Shown: in pieces, positions 29,034 through 39,005 of the stretch
Layout: every line of letters begins with the position of its first letter
Position numbering within the stretch: the first letter of the stretch is position 1
Assembly: GCA_021324415.1 (NCBI GenBank)
Contig: JAJPJF010000198.1
Coordinates: forward strand, 1 to 64,000
Direction of reading: 5' to 3'
Length of the DNA: 64,000 nucleotides
Source: Nostocales cyanobacterium Centralia_MAG_434
Lineage (GTDB): Bacteria; Cyanobacteriota; Cyanobacteriia; Cyanobacteriales; Nostocaceae
Position numbers and translations under genes: made by a program
The notes under the pieces: generated by a model
What the model was told of the DNA's origin: nothing
The model's database searches: none
The model's input: only the letters and a program-made list of their open reading frames with translations

Positions 29034-29711
29034 ATGGACTTTGTCATCTCTATTCGGAATCTCAATCATTATTTTGGTAATGGCATTTTAAAAAAACAAG
29101 TATTATTTGATATTAATTTAGATATTTATCCTGGAGAGATTGTGATCATGACTGGTCCTTCGGGATCGGGTAAAACTACTTTACTGTCATTAATTGGGGC
29201 TTTAAGGTCAGTGCAAGAGGGAAGCCTGAAAATCTTACAGCAAGAAATGAATGGCGCGAATGAAGAGCAAATGGTACAAACCCGACGCTTTATTGGCTAT
29301 ATTTTCCAAGCTCATAATTTATTGCCATTTATGACGGCTAGACAGAATGTACAAATGTCGATTGAACTACATGACGATATTGGCAAAGAAGAAGCCCGGA
29401 TTAAAGCTGAAGCTATGCTTGCAGAAGTGGGACTTGGCGAACGAATCAATTACTACCCTGAAAATCTCTCTGGTGGACAAAAACAACGGGTAGCGATCGC
29501 TCGTGCTTTAGTTAGTCATCCAAAGTTGGTTTTAGCAGATGAACCAACTGCTGCCTTAGACAAAAAAACGGGTCGAGATGTTGTCACCCTGATGCAGCGT
29601 TTGGCAAAAGAACAAGGATCTACTATCTTACTGGTGACTCATGACAATCGCATTTTGGATATTGCCAATCGCATTATTCATATGGAAGATGGTCGGTTGT
29701 TTTCCCAATAG
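29034..29711 (+). CDS. devA: DevA-type ABC exporter ATPase
   Basis: The roughly 225-residue ABC ATPase has Walker A GPSGSGKTT, signature LSGGQKQRVAIARAL, Walker B LVLADEPTAALD and a switch His in LLVTHDN. The start at ATG 29034 (MDFVISIRNLNHYFG) fits DevA proteins better than the upstream TTG at 28992. It energises the DevB-DevC exporter. The gap before it (28825-28991) shows no gene. Confidence 0.9.
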   Translation: MDFVISIRNLNHYFGNGILKKQVLFDINLDIYPGEIVIMTGPSGSGKTTLLSLIGALRSVQEGSLKILQQEMNGANEEQMVQTRRFIGYIFQAHNLLPFMTARQNVQMSIELHDDIGKEEARIKAEAMLAEVGLGERINYYPENLSGGQKQRVAIARALVSHPKLVLADEPTAALDKKTGRDVVTLMQRLAKEQGSTILLVTHDNRILDIANRIIHMEDGRLFSQ

Positions 29712-29730
29712 GCAGTAGCGCAGAGCATTC

Positions 29731-30058
29731 GTGATGGGTGTAGTCAAAAGTTTTGCGACAGAACCGATTGGAGAACAGTTCAAATTCGTAAATTTTACGA
29801 ATTTGAATATTACTGTTTCAGCCTGTTATCTGATTGCTGCTCTCTTCATATCTTTGAGGGAACATGAGCCAGAAGGCTTGTAAAATAAAGGTTCATCAAA
29901 ATACCTTGTGTTTTTTTCATTCGTTTTCCTCGTTTCTTGTTTCCCGTTCTTTGTTCCCTCTGTCCAAACAAGATGTAGAGATAAAAGCATGTTTGTTATA
30001 TTTCAAGGCTTATTATCTTCCTTGTAATTTGAAAATTATCAATTCAAAATTTTATTAA
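29731..30058 (+). pseudogene. Decayed DUF3102 gene
   Basis: Two plus-strand blocks match the intact DUF3102 protein of 9259-10203. The first is GEQFKFVNFTNLNITVSACY followed by LIAA near 29770-29840; the second is QDVEIKAC near 29970-30000, with weaker similarity up to 30058. The intervening part is replaced by copy 2 of the dispersed repeat (29861-29919). The first block carries a perfect palindrome at 29781-29805. The reading frame is broken. Confidence 0.7.
29861..29919 (+). repeat. Dispersed repeat, copy 2
   Basis: This matches 3387-3444 with few changes (both contain AGCCAGAAGGCTTGTAAAAT). It lies between the two matching blocks of the decayed DUF3102 gene, as if inserted there or carried along with a common ancestor. 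Confidence 0.7.
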
Positions 30059-30198
30059 GAGAGAGAATAATCTAGTTTTTTTAAAATTCTATTGTTCATA
30101 AATATTGTCAAAATTAAAGTAAAAAATAATTATTAAAATATAAATTAAAATATAAATATTGTATTTTTTCACTAAAGTTTGAGAGAAAATATACTTTT

Positions 30199-30708
30199 AT
30201 GGAAAAGCATACTCCACCAGAAAAAAGTAACCTCATTCCAGATAAATGGAACAATAGAATTCACGATTTTGAGGATTTATCTAAGGAATTTTCGAATATC
30301 CGTATTAATAGTTATCAAATTTGTAAATACTGGTTCAAAGCTCGTAATGGTCAAGTTTTAGATAACGAAGATACTTTACGCTATCAGCGCATTGTGAGCA
30401 TCTTGAAAGAGATGTCTACGTTAATGGAAGAAATTGAAACAGCAATTCAGTACAATCAGTTAAAGAAACTAGAAATATTTGAAAAAGTAAGATCCATTAT
30501 TGTAGATAAATGGGAAATCGAGGCAGACAAAGTCACGCCTTTAGCAAATTTTGTTCATGACTTGGGAGTAGATTCTTTAGATATGTTGGAACTCATGATA
30601 GTCCTAGAGAGTTCTTTTGGTATTGAGTTTCCTGAACAAATCTCTACAACACTTTTGACGGTACAGCAAACTATTGATTACATTAGCCAAAAAGTTGTAA
30701 CTGAGTGA
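30199..30708 (+). CDS. Acyl carrier protein with an N-terminal extension resembling the C-terminus of type ISP restriction enzymes
   Basis: Residues 90-169 are a complete acyl carrier protein: VRSIIVDKWEIEADKVTP, the phosphopantetheine site DLGVDSLDMLELMIVLE, and FGIEFPEQ. Residues 1-85 are not part of an ACP. The segment NIRINSYQICKYWFKARNGQ followed by LDNEDTLRYQRIVSILKEM resembles the YQVCxKWLKDRKG...YQKIVxAL block at the end of cyanobacterial type ISP restriction-modification enzymes and related methyltransferases. The fusion is odd and I know of no precedent. It closes the exporter/PKS cluster, so the ACP may carry a starter or a tailored acyl unit. Confidence 0.8.
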   Translation: MEKHTPPEKSNLIPDKWNNRIHDFEDLSKEFSNIRINSYQICKYWFKARNGQVLDNEDTLRYQRIVSILKEMSTLMEEIETAIQYNQLKKLEIFEKVRSIIVDKWEIEADKVTPLANFVHDLGVDSLDMLELMIVLESSFGIEFPEQISTTLLTVQQTIDYISQKVVTE

Positions 30709-30753
30709 TTTTAACTAGACTGTGAGGCAGCTTAACTGTAGAATAAAAAAATC

Positions 30754-30772
30754 ATGGAAGAATATCTTCCAT
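30754..30772 (+). terminator. Hairpin downstream of the ACP gene
   Basis: ATGGAAGA (30754-30761) pairs with TCTTCCAT (30765-30772) around an ATA loop, 46 bp after the ACP stop codon. It lacks a clear T tract. It is a plausible end of the biosynthetic transcript. Confidence 0.45.
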
Positions 30773-30925
30773 CAACAGTCACGAAGATGACGTTTAAGTT
30801 TGAAAATAAAGAAATGTTGAATAGTTATAGAGGTTTCTAAAAATGCATTTACTCTATAGCTTTTTCAGTAAAAATGTGAACTCTCTCAAAGAGTTACTGC
30901 CCACTTAAGTATTACGGTTTCTCAT

Positions 30926-32215
30926 ATGCCTACAAACTTTGACCTCGTAACTCATCTGTTTATACAGCTTGCAGTCATTCTCGCGGTTTGTCGAATTGCT
31001 GGCTTTCTGTTTGGTCGCTACTTTGGTCAAACACAAGTTGTCAGCGAAATGATCGCTGGAGTTCTTTTGGGGCCATCCTTTTTTGGGCTGATCGCACCTA
31101 ACTTGCAACATTTTCTGTTCCCACTTAAGCTCACCATCAGTGGAACTACAACCACGATAGTTCATCCCTCGATGACTATTTTATATGCTCTTAGCCAAAT
31201 TGGACTCGTCCTTTACATGTTCCTGATTGGCTTACAATTCAACACCAAGCATATATCTGAACACTTTAAATATGCCGGAACAATCTCTTTATCCGGTGTT
31301 ATACCTCCAATGCTAATTGGCGGATTCGTGGGTGTGACTTTGGCAACAAACAATGACCTCTTCTTAAACCATATTGCACCATGGCAGGCAGCTCTATTTT
31401 TGGGTTCTGCTATGTCAATCACTGCATTTCCAATGCTAGCAAGGATTATTTATGAAAATGGTATTGCCAATACAAAAATTGGTACATTGGCCATTGGTGC
31501 TGCTGCTTTTGATGATGCTGCAGCCTGGTCTTTGCTTGCTATTGTGCTTGCTACCACAAAAAACTCTCCAATGATCGCACTGTTAGCCATCGGAGGTGGT
31601 ATCGCATATGCACTTGCTATGGTTGTCTTTGGACGGCGACTATTTCGACGTTTTTTCCACGTCAATCGGCAAGATAATAGTGTGCCTGTTGAGACACTTA
31701 GTATGCTACTGCTAGTCTTAATGTTGTGCGCTTGGTTTACAGATCTGGTCGGTATTTATTCAATTTTTGGCTCATTCATTGCTGGTACTGTTATGCCAAG
31801 AGGGCAGTTTGCAGACAAATCTCGTGACTTGCTCGAACGTTTAACAGTGTCGTTCCTACTCCCAATATTCTTTGTTTACTCTGGTCTCAATACGCAAATT
31901 AAGCTACTTCTCAATCCATCCGTGTTCGGGATCGCTGTTCTTATCGTTGCTATTGCTTTTATCTCTAAAGGTGGGGGTTGCTTGTTAGCAACACGCTTAG
32001 GTGGGGCAAACTGGCGAGAAGCAGCAATAGTTGGTGTTTTGATGAATGCACGTGGTCTAATGGAGTTGATTCTGATTAATATTGGTTTAGATAAAGGCTT
32101 GATTTCACCAGCGCTGTTTACCATACTGGTTTTGATGGCCATTCTCACTACAGTTGCAGCCTCTCCACTATTTAATCTGTTGTATTTACGAACAAGCACG
32201 GTGAACGTACCTTAA
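30926..32215 (+). CDS. Cation/proton antiporter (CPA2/Kef type)
   Basis: The 429-residue protein has about twelve hydrophobic segments and the CPA2 features QTQVVSEMIAGVLLGPSFFG near residue 40 and GAAAFDDAAAWSLLA near residue 195, the paired-Asp ion-binding site. It exchanges Na+ or K+ for protons across the plasma membrane. There is no C-terminal TrkA-N domain, so it is a short Kef/NapA-like form. It follows the ACP gene in the same direction with a 217-bp gap and probably has its own promoter. A link to the biosynthetic cluster is not evident. Confidence 0.9.
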   Translation: MPTNFDLVTHLFIQLAVILAVCRIAGFLFGRYFGQTQVVSEMIAGVLLGPSFFGLIAPNLQHFLFPLKLTISGTTTTIVHPSMTILYALSQIGLVLYMFLIGLQFNTKHISEHFKYAGTISLSGVIPPMLIGGFVGVTLATNNDLFLNHIAPWQAALFLGSAMSITAFPMLARIIYENGIANTKIGTLAIGAAAFDDAAAWSLLAIVLATTKNSPMIALLAIGGGIAYALAMVVFGRRLFRRFFHVNRQDNSVPVETLSMLLLVLMLCAWFTDLVGIYSIFGSFIAGTVMPRGQFADKSRDLLERLTVSFLLPIFFVYSGLNTQIKLLLNPSVFGIAVLIVAIAFISKGGGCLLATRLGGANWREAAIVGVLMNARGLMELILINIGLDKGLISPALFTILVLMAILTTVAASPLFNLLYLRTSTVNVP

Positions 32216-32473
32216 AGTCAATATTTTAACCCTAGGCTATCAGTGTGATATGGAAAGATAAGAACCTCGTGCTTGATAGCCTTGTCATATATCCACCAGT
32301 CGTACAAAATACATGCGTTCATTCCAGTGATTGACGCATGTATTCTTTCTTGTTAAAAATCGAGTCTCTTGCTGCAAAGTAAAGAAAGGCACTCATCACA
32401 GTTGCTGCCCGATATTCCTCCTAGGCGTACAAGTCATGTAGTCCGGAAAATCTGGTGGATGGCTACAAAATCT

Positions 32474-32543
32474 AAAAAACCGAGTTTCTCAAGAAGAAAT
32501 TGGGCTTTCCAAATTCATTTCTTAGCAAGAAACTCGGTTTTTT
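32474..32543. terminator. Large inverted repeat between convergent genes
   Basis: AAAAAACCGAGTTTCT (32474-32489) is exactly complementary to 32528-32543. The arms end in A and T tracts, so the structure can terminate transcripts from both sides, here the antiporter gene and the GMC oxidoreductase gene. The ACCGAGTTTCT arm is a common dispersed repeat in cyanobacteria. Confidence 0.7.
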
Positions 32544-32606
32544 ATGCAGACATAATATATTTGTAATCGCTGAACTTTTCAGCCTACTGACATTGCCTCT
32601 TAGCAA

Positions 32607-34148
32607 TTATCTATTGAGAAAGCGATCCATACTACGTTCAGCTAAAGCCGCTATGGTGAGTGAGGGATTGGTACAGGCTGCGGAGCCTGGAATGAGGGAG
32701 CCATCAACAACAAATAAGTTAGGATACCCGTAAACTTGCCCATAGGTGTCGCATACTTGTCCCATTGTTGCACCACCAAGAGCATGAGCGGTGGCAGTAA
32801 AGTCAGGGGCTGCAGCCAAAGTTGTACCGTTTGCTTGATTGATGAGTTGGTACGTATATTGGAGGGCTTGAGCTAGCTTTTGATTGTTAGAGGAGTCAGC
32901 AGGCCAGAATAGATCTGTTGATTGGGTAGAAGCGTTATACGTAAAGTAACCTTCTGGCTGAGTGATCGCCTGACCAAGAACAATAGAGGCACCTTCTGGT
33001 GGGAAAGGCAAAGGAAATGGTTCAAGTATCACTGGAGCAATTGGGTTATCGAGATGTTCAATGGCTATGACTCCTGGAGTCCCTTGAGTTGGATTGGTTT
33101 GCCTATTACTGATAATGGTAGTACGCGAATCGCTATTAGTTCCCCAATACTTCCCAACTTTGTCATTGAGGTGACGCAAAGTGCCTTCTTCTCTGGCACT
33201 TAACAACAGTTCTGTAGTTCCAAGTGAACCGGCTGCTAAAAACAAGTAGCGACAAACAAAAGACTTTTGGGCAAGTATCTTCCCTTGTTCATTAATTTGA
33301 TTGCAGACAATCCGGTAACGCCCGGCATTGGCTTCTTGTATTGAAGTCACAACGTGTAAAGGTCGGATTTCGACATAACCTGTTGCCTCTGCCATTTTCA
33401 AGTAGTTACGGTCTACACTGTTTTTTGCACCACTTTCCGCACCGTAATAATATTGACCTAAAATGATCGAAGGAACTTTGGTACCTGCAATTTCTTGACG
33501 AACAATATCCCAATCAATAGCGATATCAATTTTTCGGGTTTTTAAACCTGCTTTTGCTCCTTGCTCTAATAAAATGCGGCTTGATAAGTAGTGAGGACTT
33601 TGTAGAATATCATCTGGAATTGGAGATGCCTGAAGGATGGAACGTACTCGAGGATAATAGACACGGTCTAGTTCAGAATAATTGATTGTGCGTGGAAAAA
33701 CCTGGTAAAACAATTCTTCTGTCGGCTGGTAAGTAATACCACCGTATACAAGTGAACCCCCTCCGACACCAGCTCCATCCAACACAGCAACACCGTTTCC
33801 TATCTGCCCACTAAGAATGCCAGTGTAAATATCGATAGGAGCTTGGTCAAAGAAAAGAGTCGTCGGACTTAACCAAGCAGCGCGACCATCAGGGTTCTTA
33901 TATGGGCTAAAAGTATTGCCAGCATCAGTAATAGTCCACCGTCGCCCGCGTTCCAGCACTATAGTTTCAATTCCAGCCTCACCCAAGCGCAATGATGCAA
34001 CCCCTCCACCAAAACCGCTACCAATAACAATTGCCTCAACGTATTCATCTGCCTTACGAGCTTCTGCTCTTAAGTTAGCTAAACCTATGCTTGCAGCAGT
34101 TGCTAACGTACCTTGAAGAAAGTGACGACGCTTCAACAACCTTGCCAT
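32607..34148 (-). CDS. Tat-exported GMC-family oxidoreductase (cholesterol-oxidase-like)
   Basis: The 513-residue flavoprotein begins with a twin-arginine signal (KRRHFLQGTLATAASIGLA), so it is exported folded. The mature part has the FAD site IVIGSGFGGGVAS, GAGVGGGSLVYGG, and a C-terminal GMC block (ALGGATMG...YPNLFVVDGSLIPG...NPSLTIAALAER). GMC oxidases of the cholesterol-oxidase type oxidise hydroxyl groups of sterols or other bulky lipids. It could act in the periplasm on the exported product of the neighbouring cluster, but that is inference from position only. Confidence 0.85.
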   Translation of the reverse strand: MARLLKRRHFLQGTLATAASIGLANLRAEARKADEYVEAIVIGSGFGGGVASLRLGEAGIETIVLERGRRWTITDAGNTFSPYKNPDGRAAWLSPTTLFFDQAPIDIYTGILSGQIGNGVAVLDGAGVGGGSLVYGGITYQPTEELFYQVFPRTINYSELDRVYYPRVRSILQASPIPDDILQSPHYLSSRILLEQGAKAGLKTRKIDIAIDWDIVRQEIAGTKVPSIILGQYYYGAESGAKNSVDRNYLKMAEATGYVEIRPLHVVTSIQEANAGRYRIVCNQINEQGKILAQKSFVCRYLFLAAGSLGTTELLLSAREEGTLRHLNDKVGKYWGTNSDSRTTIISNRQTNPTQGTPGVIAIEHLDNPIAPVILEPFPLPFPPEGASIVLGQAITQPEGYFTYNASTQSTDLFWPADSSNNQKLAQALQYTYQLINQANGTTLAAAPDFTATAHALGGATMGQVCDTYGQVYGYPNLFVVDGSLIPGSAACTNPSLTIAALAERSMDRFLNR

Positions 34149-34873
34149 ACTCTATCTCCTCTAATTTTTATCAATGAAAGTAGTGTCAGTAAACCAAAGG
34201 CTCTTCTGAAAGACTTACCAAATCCTGATCTGAAGAAGATACATCATCCGCTGAAATCTTGCTATGAATCTATCTTTTAAACACTAGATCTATTAGATAA
34301 ATCTGCCCGTGAGCACTCGTGATTGTGCAAAGCGCACAAGTTCTTAGGCGATCACTTTAGTTAGTTCCAAAAACGTTAGATGCAACTTTCATTCTTCCAC
34401 AAACTTTGTGGTCTACTGAGTGTCGGTAAAACTGGAAAGTGATAGTGTTTGTAAATTACCAATTTTTATAGTATGAACACTTATCAGTTACCAGCTATCA
34501 TACTATCTTTAGATGGTAATATATAATTTACCATCAGAAGGTTGCATTTATCCCCATGGACCTATCCCACTAATATCAGAAATTAATGTTCCGATGAAAT
34601 GTGACATATTTTTGTTAATTAAAATTAATATTTTTTGAAATAGGGAGTCTCCTTTAAAAAGTAAATGTTTTGTCCCTTTTTTTATTCTTGTATTTATTAC
34701 GGGAATAAATTCTCTTTATTTTTTCTTAACCGAGAACTAGTATAATCAATTTTTTTTTAAATGCATTCTTAAAGCTCCTTGACAACTTCCAAAATAAAGG
34801 CTTAACTTGTCATCAGTAGTTCAAAATGTAACTACAAAAAGTTTTGAATTAAGAATTGTTGTAAATAAGAATT
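34149..34873. other. Intergenic region, no gene seen
   Basis: This is a 725-bp AT-rich spacer between divergent genes (the GMC oxidoreductase leftward and the SDR rightward). It must hold both promoters, but I see no clear operator or repeat. Confidence 0.5.
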
Positions 34874-35638
34874 ATGCGTAGAATCTTTATTACCGGGGCT
34901 TCTAGCGGAATCGGTCAAGCTTTAGCCCTAAAGCTAGCACAGGAAGGTAGCACACTGGGTCTAGCAGCTAGGCGCGAGCAAAGATTGGAAGAAGTGGCTG
35001 CTCAGGTAGAACAAGCAGGCGGAAGAGCAGTGACTTATCCAGTAGATGTAAGAGATTATGAAGCTCAAAGGTTAGCCATTCAAGATTTTGCAGAGGATGG
35101 GGGACTAGATGCAGCAGTAGCGAACGCTGGCTTTGGTTTGACCAAGCCGATTTTAGAAACTACACCAGAGCAAGCACATCAACTGTTTGATGTTAACTTC
35201 TTCGGCTTGTTGTATACTCTTCAGTCTGCGGCTCCTTACCTTAAGAAAGGGACTTTTGTCGGAATTTCTTCTATTCTTACCTACGTGCTTCCTACGGGCT
35301 ATGGAGTATATAGTGCCACGAAAAGTGCGGTATCAGCTTTATTAACTACAGCGCATCGTGAGACGAAGGGACGATTTCAAGTAGTATTAGTAAACCCTGG
35401 TGCAACTAAAACTGAGTTTTGGCAGGTAGCTGAAAAAAAGTCAGGTTCTCTGATTCCTGTAACTTCACCTATACCACTTGCTAAACCTGAAAAAGTAGCA
35501 GAGGTAATAACAAAAGTTATTACACATCCTAAGCCTGAAGTTTTTGTCACAAAGTTTGAGGGATTTTTACCAATTCTTCGTGGTGCTTTTCCTGGAATTT
35601 TAGAACAATATTTAAAAATTACACAAAGAGGAGTTTAG
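34874..35638 (+). CDS. Short-chain dehydrogenase/reductase (SDR)
   Basis: The 254-residue protein has TGASSGIG at residues 7-14, NAGFG, an active-site Ser in ISSILTYVLP and YSATK, a full classical SDR set. The C-terminal extension (FEGFLPILRGAFPGILEQYL) is moderately hydrophobic, as in SDRs acting on lipids. It is divergent from the exported GMC oxidoreductase. It is not closely similar to the SDR at 2090. The substrate is unknown. Confidence 0.9.
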   Translation: MRRIFITGASSGIGQALALKLAQEGSTLGLAARREQRLEEVAAQVEQAGGRAVTYPVDVRDYEAQRLAIQDFAEDGGLDAAVANAGFGLTKPILETTPEQAHQLFDVNFFGLLYTLQSAAPYLKKGTFVGISSILTYVLPTGYGVYSATKSAVSALLTTAHRETKGRFQVVLVNPGATKTEFWQVAEKKSGSLIPVTSPIPLAKPEKVAEVITKVITHPKPEVFVTKFEGFLPILRGAFPGILEQYLKITQRGV

Positions 35639-36259
35639 GATAGAAGGTAATATTATAGATTTGTTGTTGGGTGTTAAATTGATAAACTGAACTCATGTAG
35701 ATTGATGAATATCCCAAGGACTATAAATACAAAGAAGTTGGGAGAGAGTAAGAGTGGGAAACAACAATCTGCTCACCTTTATTGAATGACAAGAGTTATA
35801 CAGATCTAGTTAGCGACCAGAAAACACTCTTGGCTTTAAAGAGAACAAGTCTGTCTGACTACCACTGCTGCTTAAGGATGTATTTTAAGAATTGATATAG
35901 TCCCAAATGCAGATATCTAAGTGTTCACCAAAGGATATCAAACCTTCTGGGTTGAATCGATCAGTTTAACCCCTGATTATCATTCCTACACAGTCAATAC
36001 TGATGGTTAGGATCTTAATTTGGCGAAACTTTCGCTCTTATAGCAATTGTACTTGCCCTAATCGCAATAAGGATTTTCCTAAAACTGTATCATTAATTAC
36101 TTGGTTACAATCCAAAAGCCTACCTGTGCGCCGTAATCGTGAGCATCTAGACTGAATCGAATTCATCTTAATGCTTGGAAAAAATTCTCAGTAATGTCGA
36201 TGAAGTGGATGAAGTGATCGAAACTTTAGCCCTTTTGCTCTGCACAGAACATTTTTATA
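35639..36259. other. Intergenic region, no gene seen
   Basis: No convincing frame or repeat is visible in these 620 bp. The stretch lies just inside the right border region of the element, upstream of the small frame at 36260. Confidence 0.45.
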
Positions 36260-36552
36260 ATGTCAGTTCGTACTTTATGTTACTGCAAATCTTTTGGTAG
36301 ACGATTTTGCTTAAAAAAGCACTTTGAAAGCGTTTGCATCAAACAGAAGTCTTCAAGACAAGAACTTAGCATTAAGACTAAGGATGTCGCTTCAATCGCT
36401 ATGCAGAAAGAAACAGCAGCACAAACATTACTCCGCACAGCATTACGGTATTACAAAATCCGTCATTTAGACTTTGAAACAAAAAAACGACTCATGGCAT
36501 TGACACAAGAGGAATTTGAGGATGAGTTTTCACGAATCAATTCTCGAACTGC

Positions 36553-36556
<4 letters not shown>
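36260..36556 (+). CDS. Small hypothetical protein convergent with the recombinase
   Basis: The frame has 98 codons. The C-terminal 51 residues from MQKETAAQTLLRTALRYYKI to the end are helix-rich and look like a real small domain, so translation may begin at the internal ATG (36401). The stop overlaps the 3' end of the recombinase gene by 4 bp in a tail-to-tail arrangement. I do not recognise a family; it does not look like XisH or XisI. The tight convergent placement makes a role in controlling excision possible, without direct support. Confidence 0.5.
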
Positions 36557-38176
<1,620 letters not shown>

Positions 38177-38331
38177 TTACAGCAGTGACTGCTTTTAGAA
38201 CGTCGCCAGAGGCGTTAGCACAGAGTGCACGGCGGAGGTGAACGCTCTAAATTAAAAAGAATGGAAAGTAAAAACATCTCTTTTCTCGTTAAATTTCTTG
38301 AGAGTTAAGTACTTTATAAGTACGGTTGAAT

Positions 38332-38366
38332 TAATATGCAGTCTTCCAGAAACACCAAGTAGGATT
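38332..38366 (+). repeat. Inverted repeat flanking glbN, arm A
   Basis: This 35-bp arm (begins TAATATGCAGTCTTCC, ends ACCAAGTAGGATT) is repeated in inverted orientation at 38957-38991 with two mismatches. The two arms enclose the glbN gene and lie in the nifU-glbN and glbN-nifH spacers. Confidence 0.85.
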
Positions 38367-38415
38367 TGTTAGTGGTTAGTAGATAGTAGTTAATAGTTAA
38401 TAATTCTTGTTGACA

Positions 38416-38465
38416 ACTAACTTTTAACTCCTAACTCCTAATTCCTAACTCTTAACTCTTAGTTA
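38416..38465. repeat. Short tandem heptamer repeats (STRR)
   Basis: Degenerate YTAACTC-type heptamers (TAACTCC, TAACTCT, TAATTCC) run in tandem immediately downstream of glbN. Similar TTAGGAGTTAG-type tracts occur at 39915-40020 and 41280-41400 in the nifU-nifS and nifS-fdxN spacers. Such repeats are typical of Nostocales intergenic DNA. Confidence 0.7.
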
Positions 38466-38472
38466 GCTCTTC

Positions 38473-38829
38473 TCACTTGTTCAAAATAGCGTCCTTCAAG
38501 GTTGCGACACGGGCGACTGCAGTGTTTGTGTCTTCGGGTGACACCCCACGCACAGCCGCTGCTTCACGGAGATGCTTTGCGATCGCTTCGAAGTGCTGCG
38601 GTGTTAGATTTAAACCCTTGTGAGTGGTTTCCATTGCACGACCCTTGTATTGCTTAGGACCGTCAAAAATTTCCACAAAGAAAGCAGTTTGTTGACGACG
38701 CTGCCTATCCATATCTGTGTGAGCGAAATAGGGACTGAGTGTGCTATCAGCCATGATACGCTTGTAGAATTCATCCACTAATTGCTCAATACCTTGTTGT
38801 CCGCCAAGTTTGTCGAATAATGTGCTCAT
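38473..38829 (-). CDS. glbN: Cyanoglobin (truncated hemoglobin, group I)
   Basis: The 118-residue protein has the 2-on-2 globin pattern: LFDKLGGQQGIEQLVDEFYK (A/B helices), YFAHTDMDRQRRQQTAFF (E-helix region), an F-helix proximal His in METTHKGLNLTPQHF, and a short C-terminal H helix. In Nostoc commune the same gene lies between nifU and nifH, as here, and it is thought to bind or scavenge O2 near the membrane under nitrogen starvation. Its placement in the nif operon implies nif-type control. A 35-bp inverted repeat encloses it, suggesting that it entered or can move as a cassette. Confidence 0.9.
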   Translation of the reverse strand: MSTLFDKLGGQQGIEQLVDEFYKRIMADSTLSPYFAHTDMDRQRRQQTAFFVEIFDGPKQYKGRAMETTHKGLNLTPQHFEAIAKHLREAAAVRGVSPEDTNTAVARVATLKDAILNK

Positions 38830-38956
38830 ATCCCTTTCCTTTGAAGCGAGTTGGATATCGAAATTCGGACTAAGTGCTCTTAGTAGAAAGAGCGTTCTTG
38901 AGGTGTCGGTTGTCAGTTGGACGTAAGCATTGAGAGGAAGAAAATGATCTGGATCG

Positions 38957-38991
38957 AATCCTACTTGGTATTTCAGGAAGACTGCATATTA
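38957..38991 (-). repeat. Inverted repeat flanking glbN, arm B
   Basis: This is the inverted partner of 38332-38366, 33 of 35 positions identical. It lies between nifU and glbN. In a read-through transcript the two arms could pair and loop out the whole glbN region. Confidence 0.85.
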
Positions 38992-39005
38992 CTTTTGCTC
39001 TGTGA

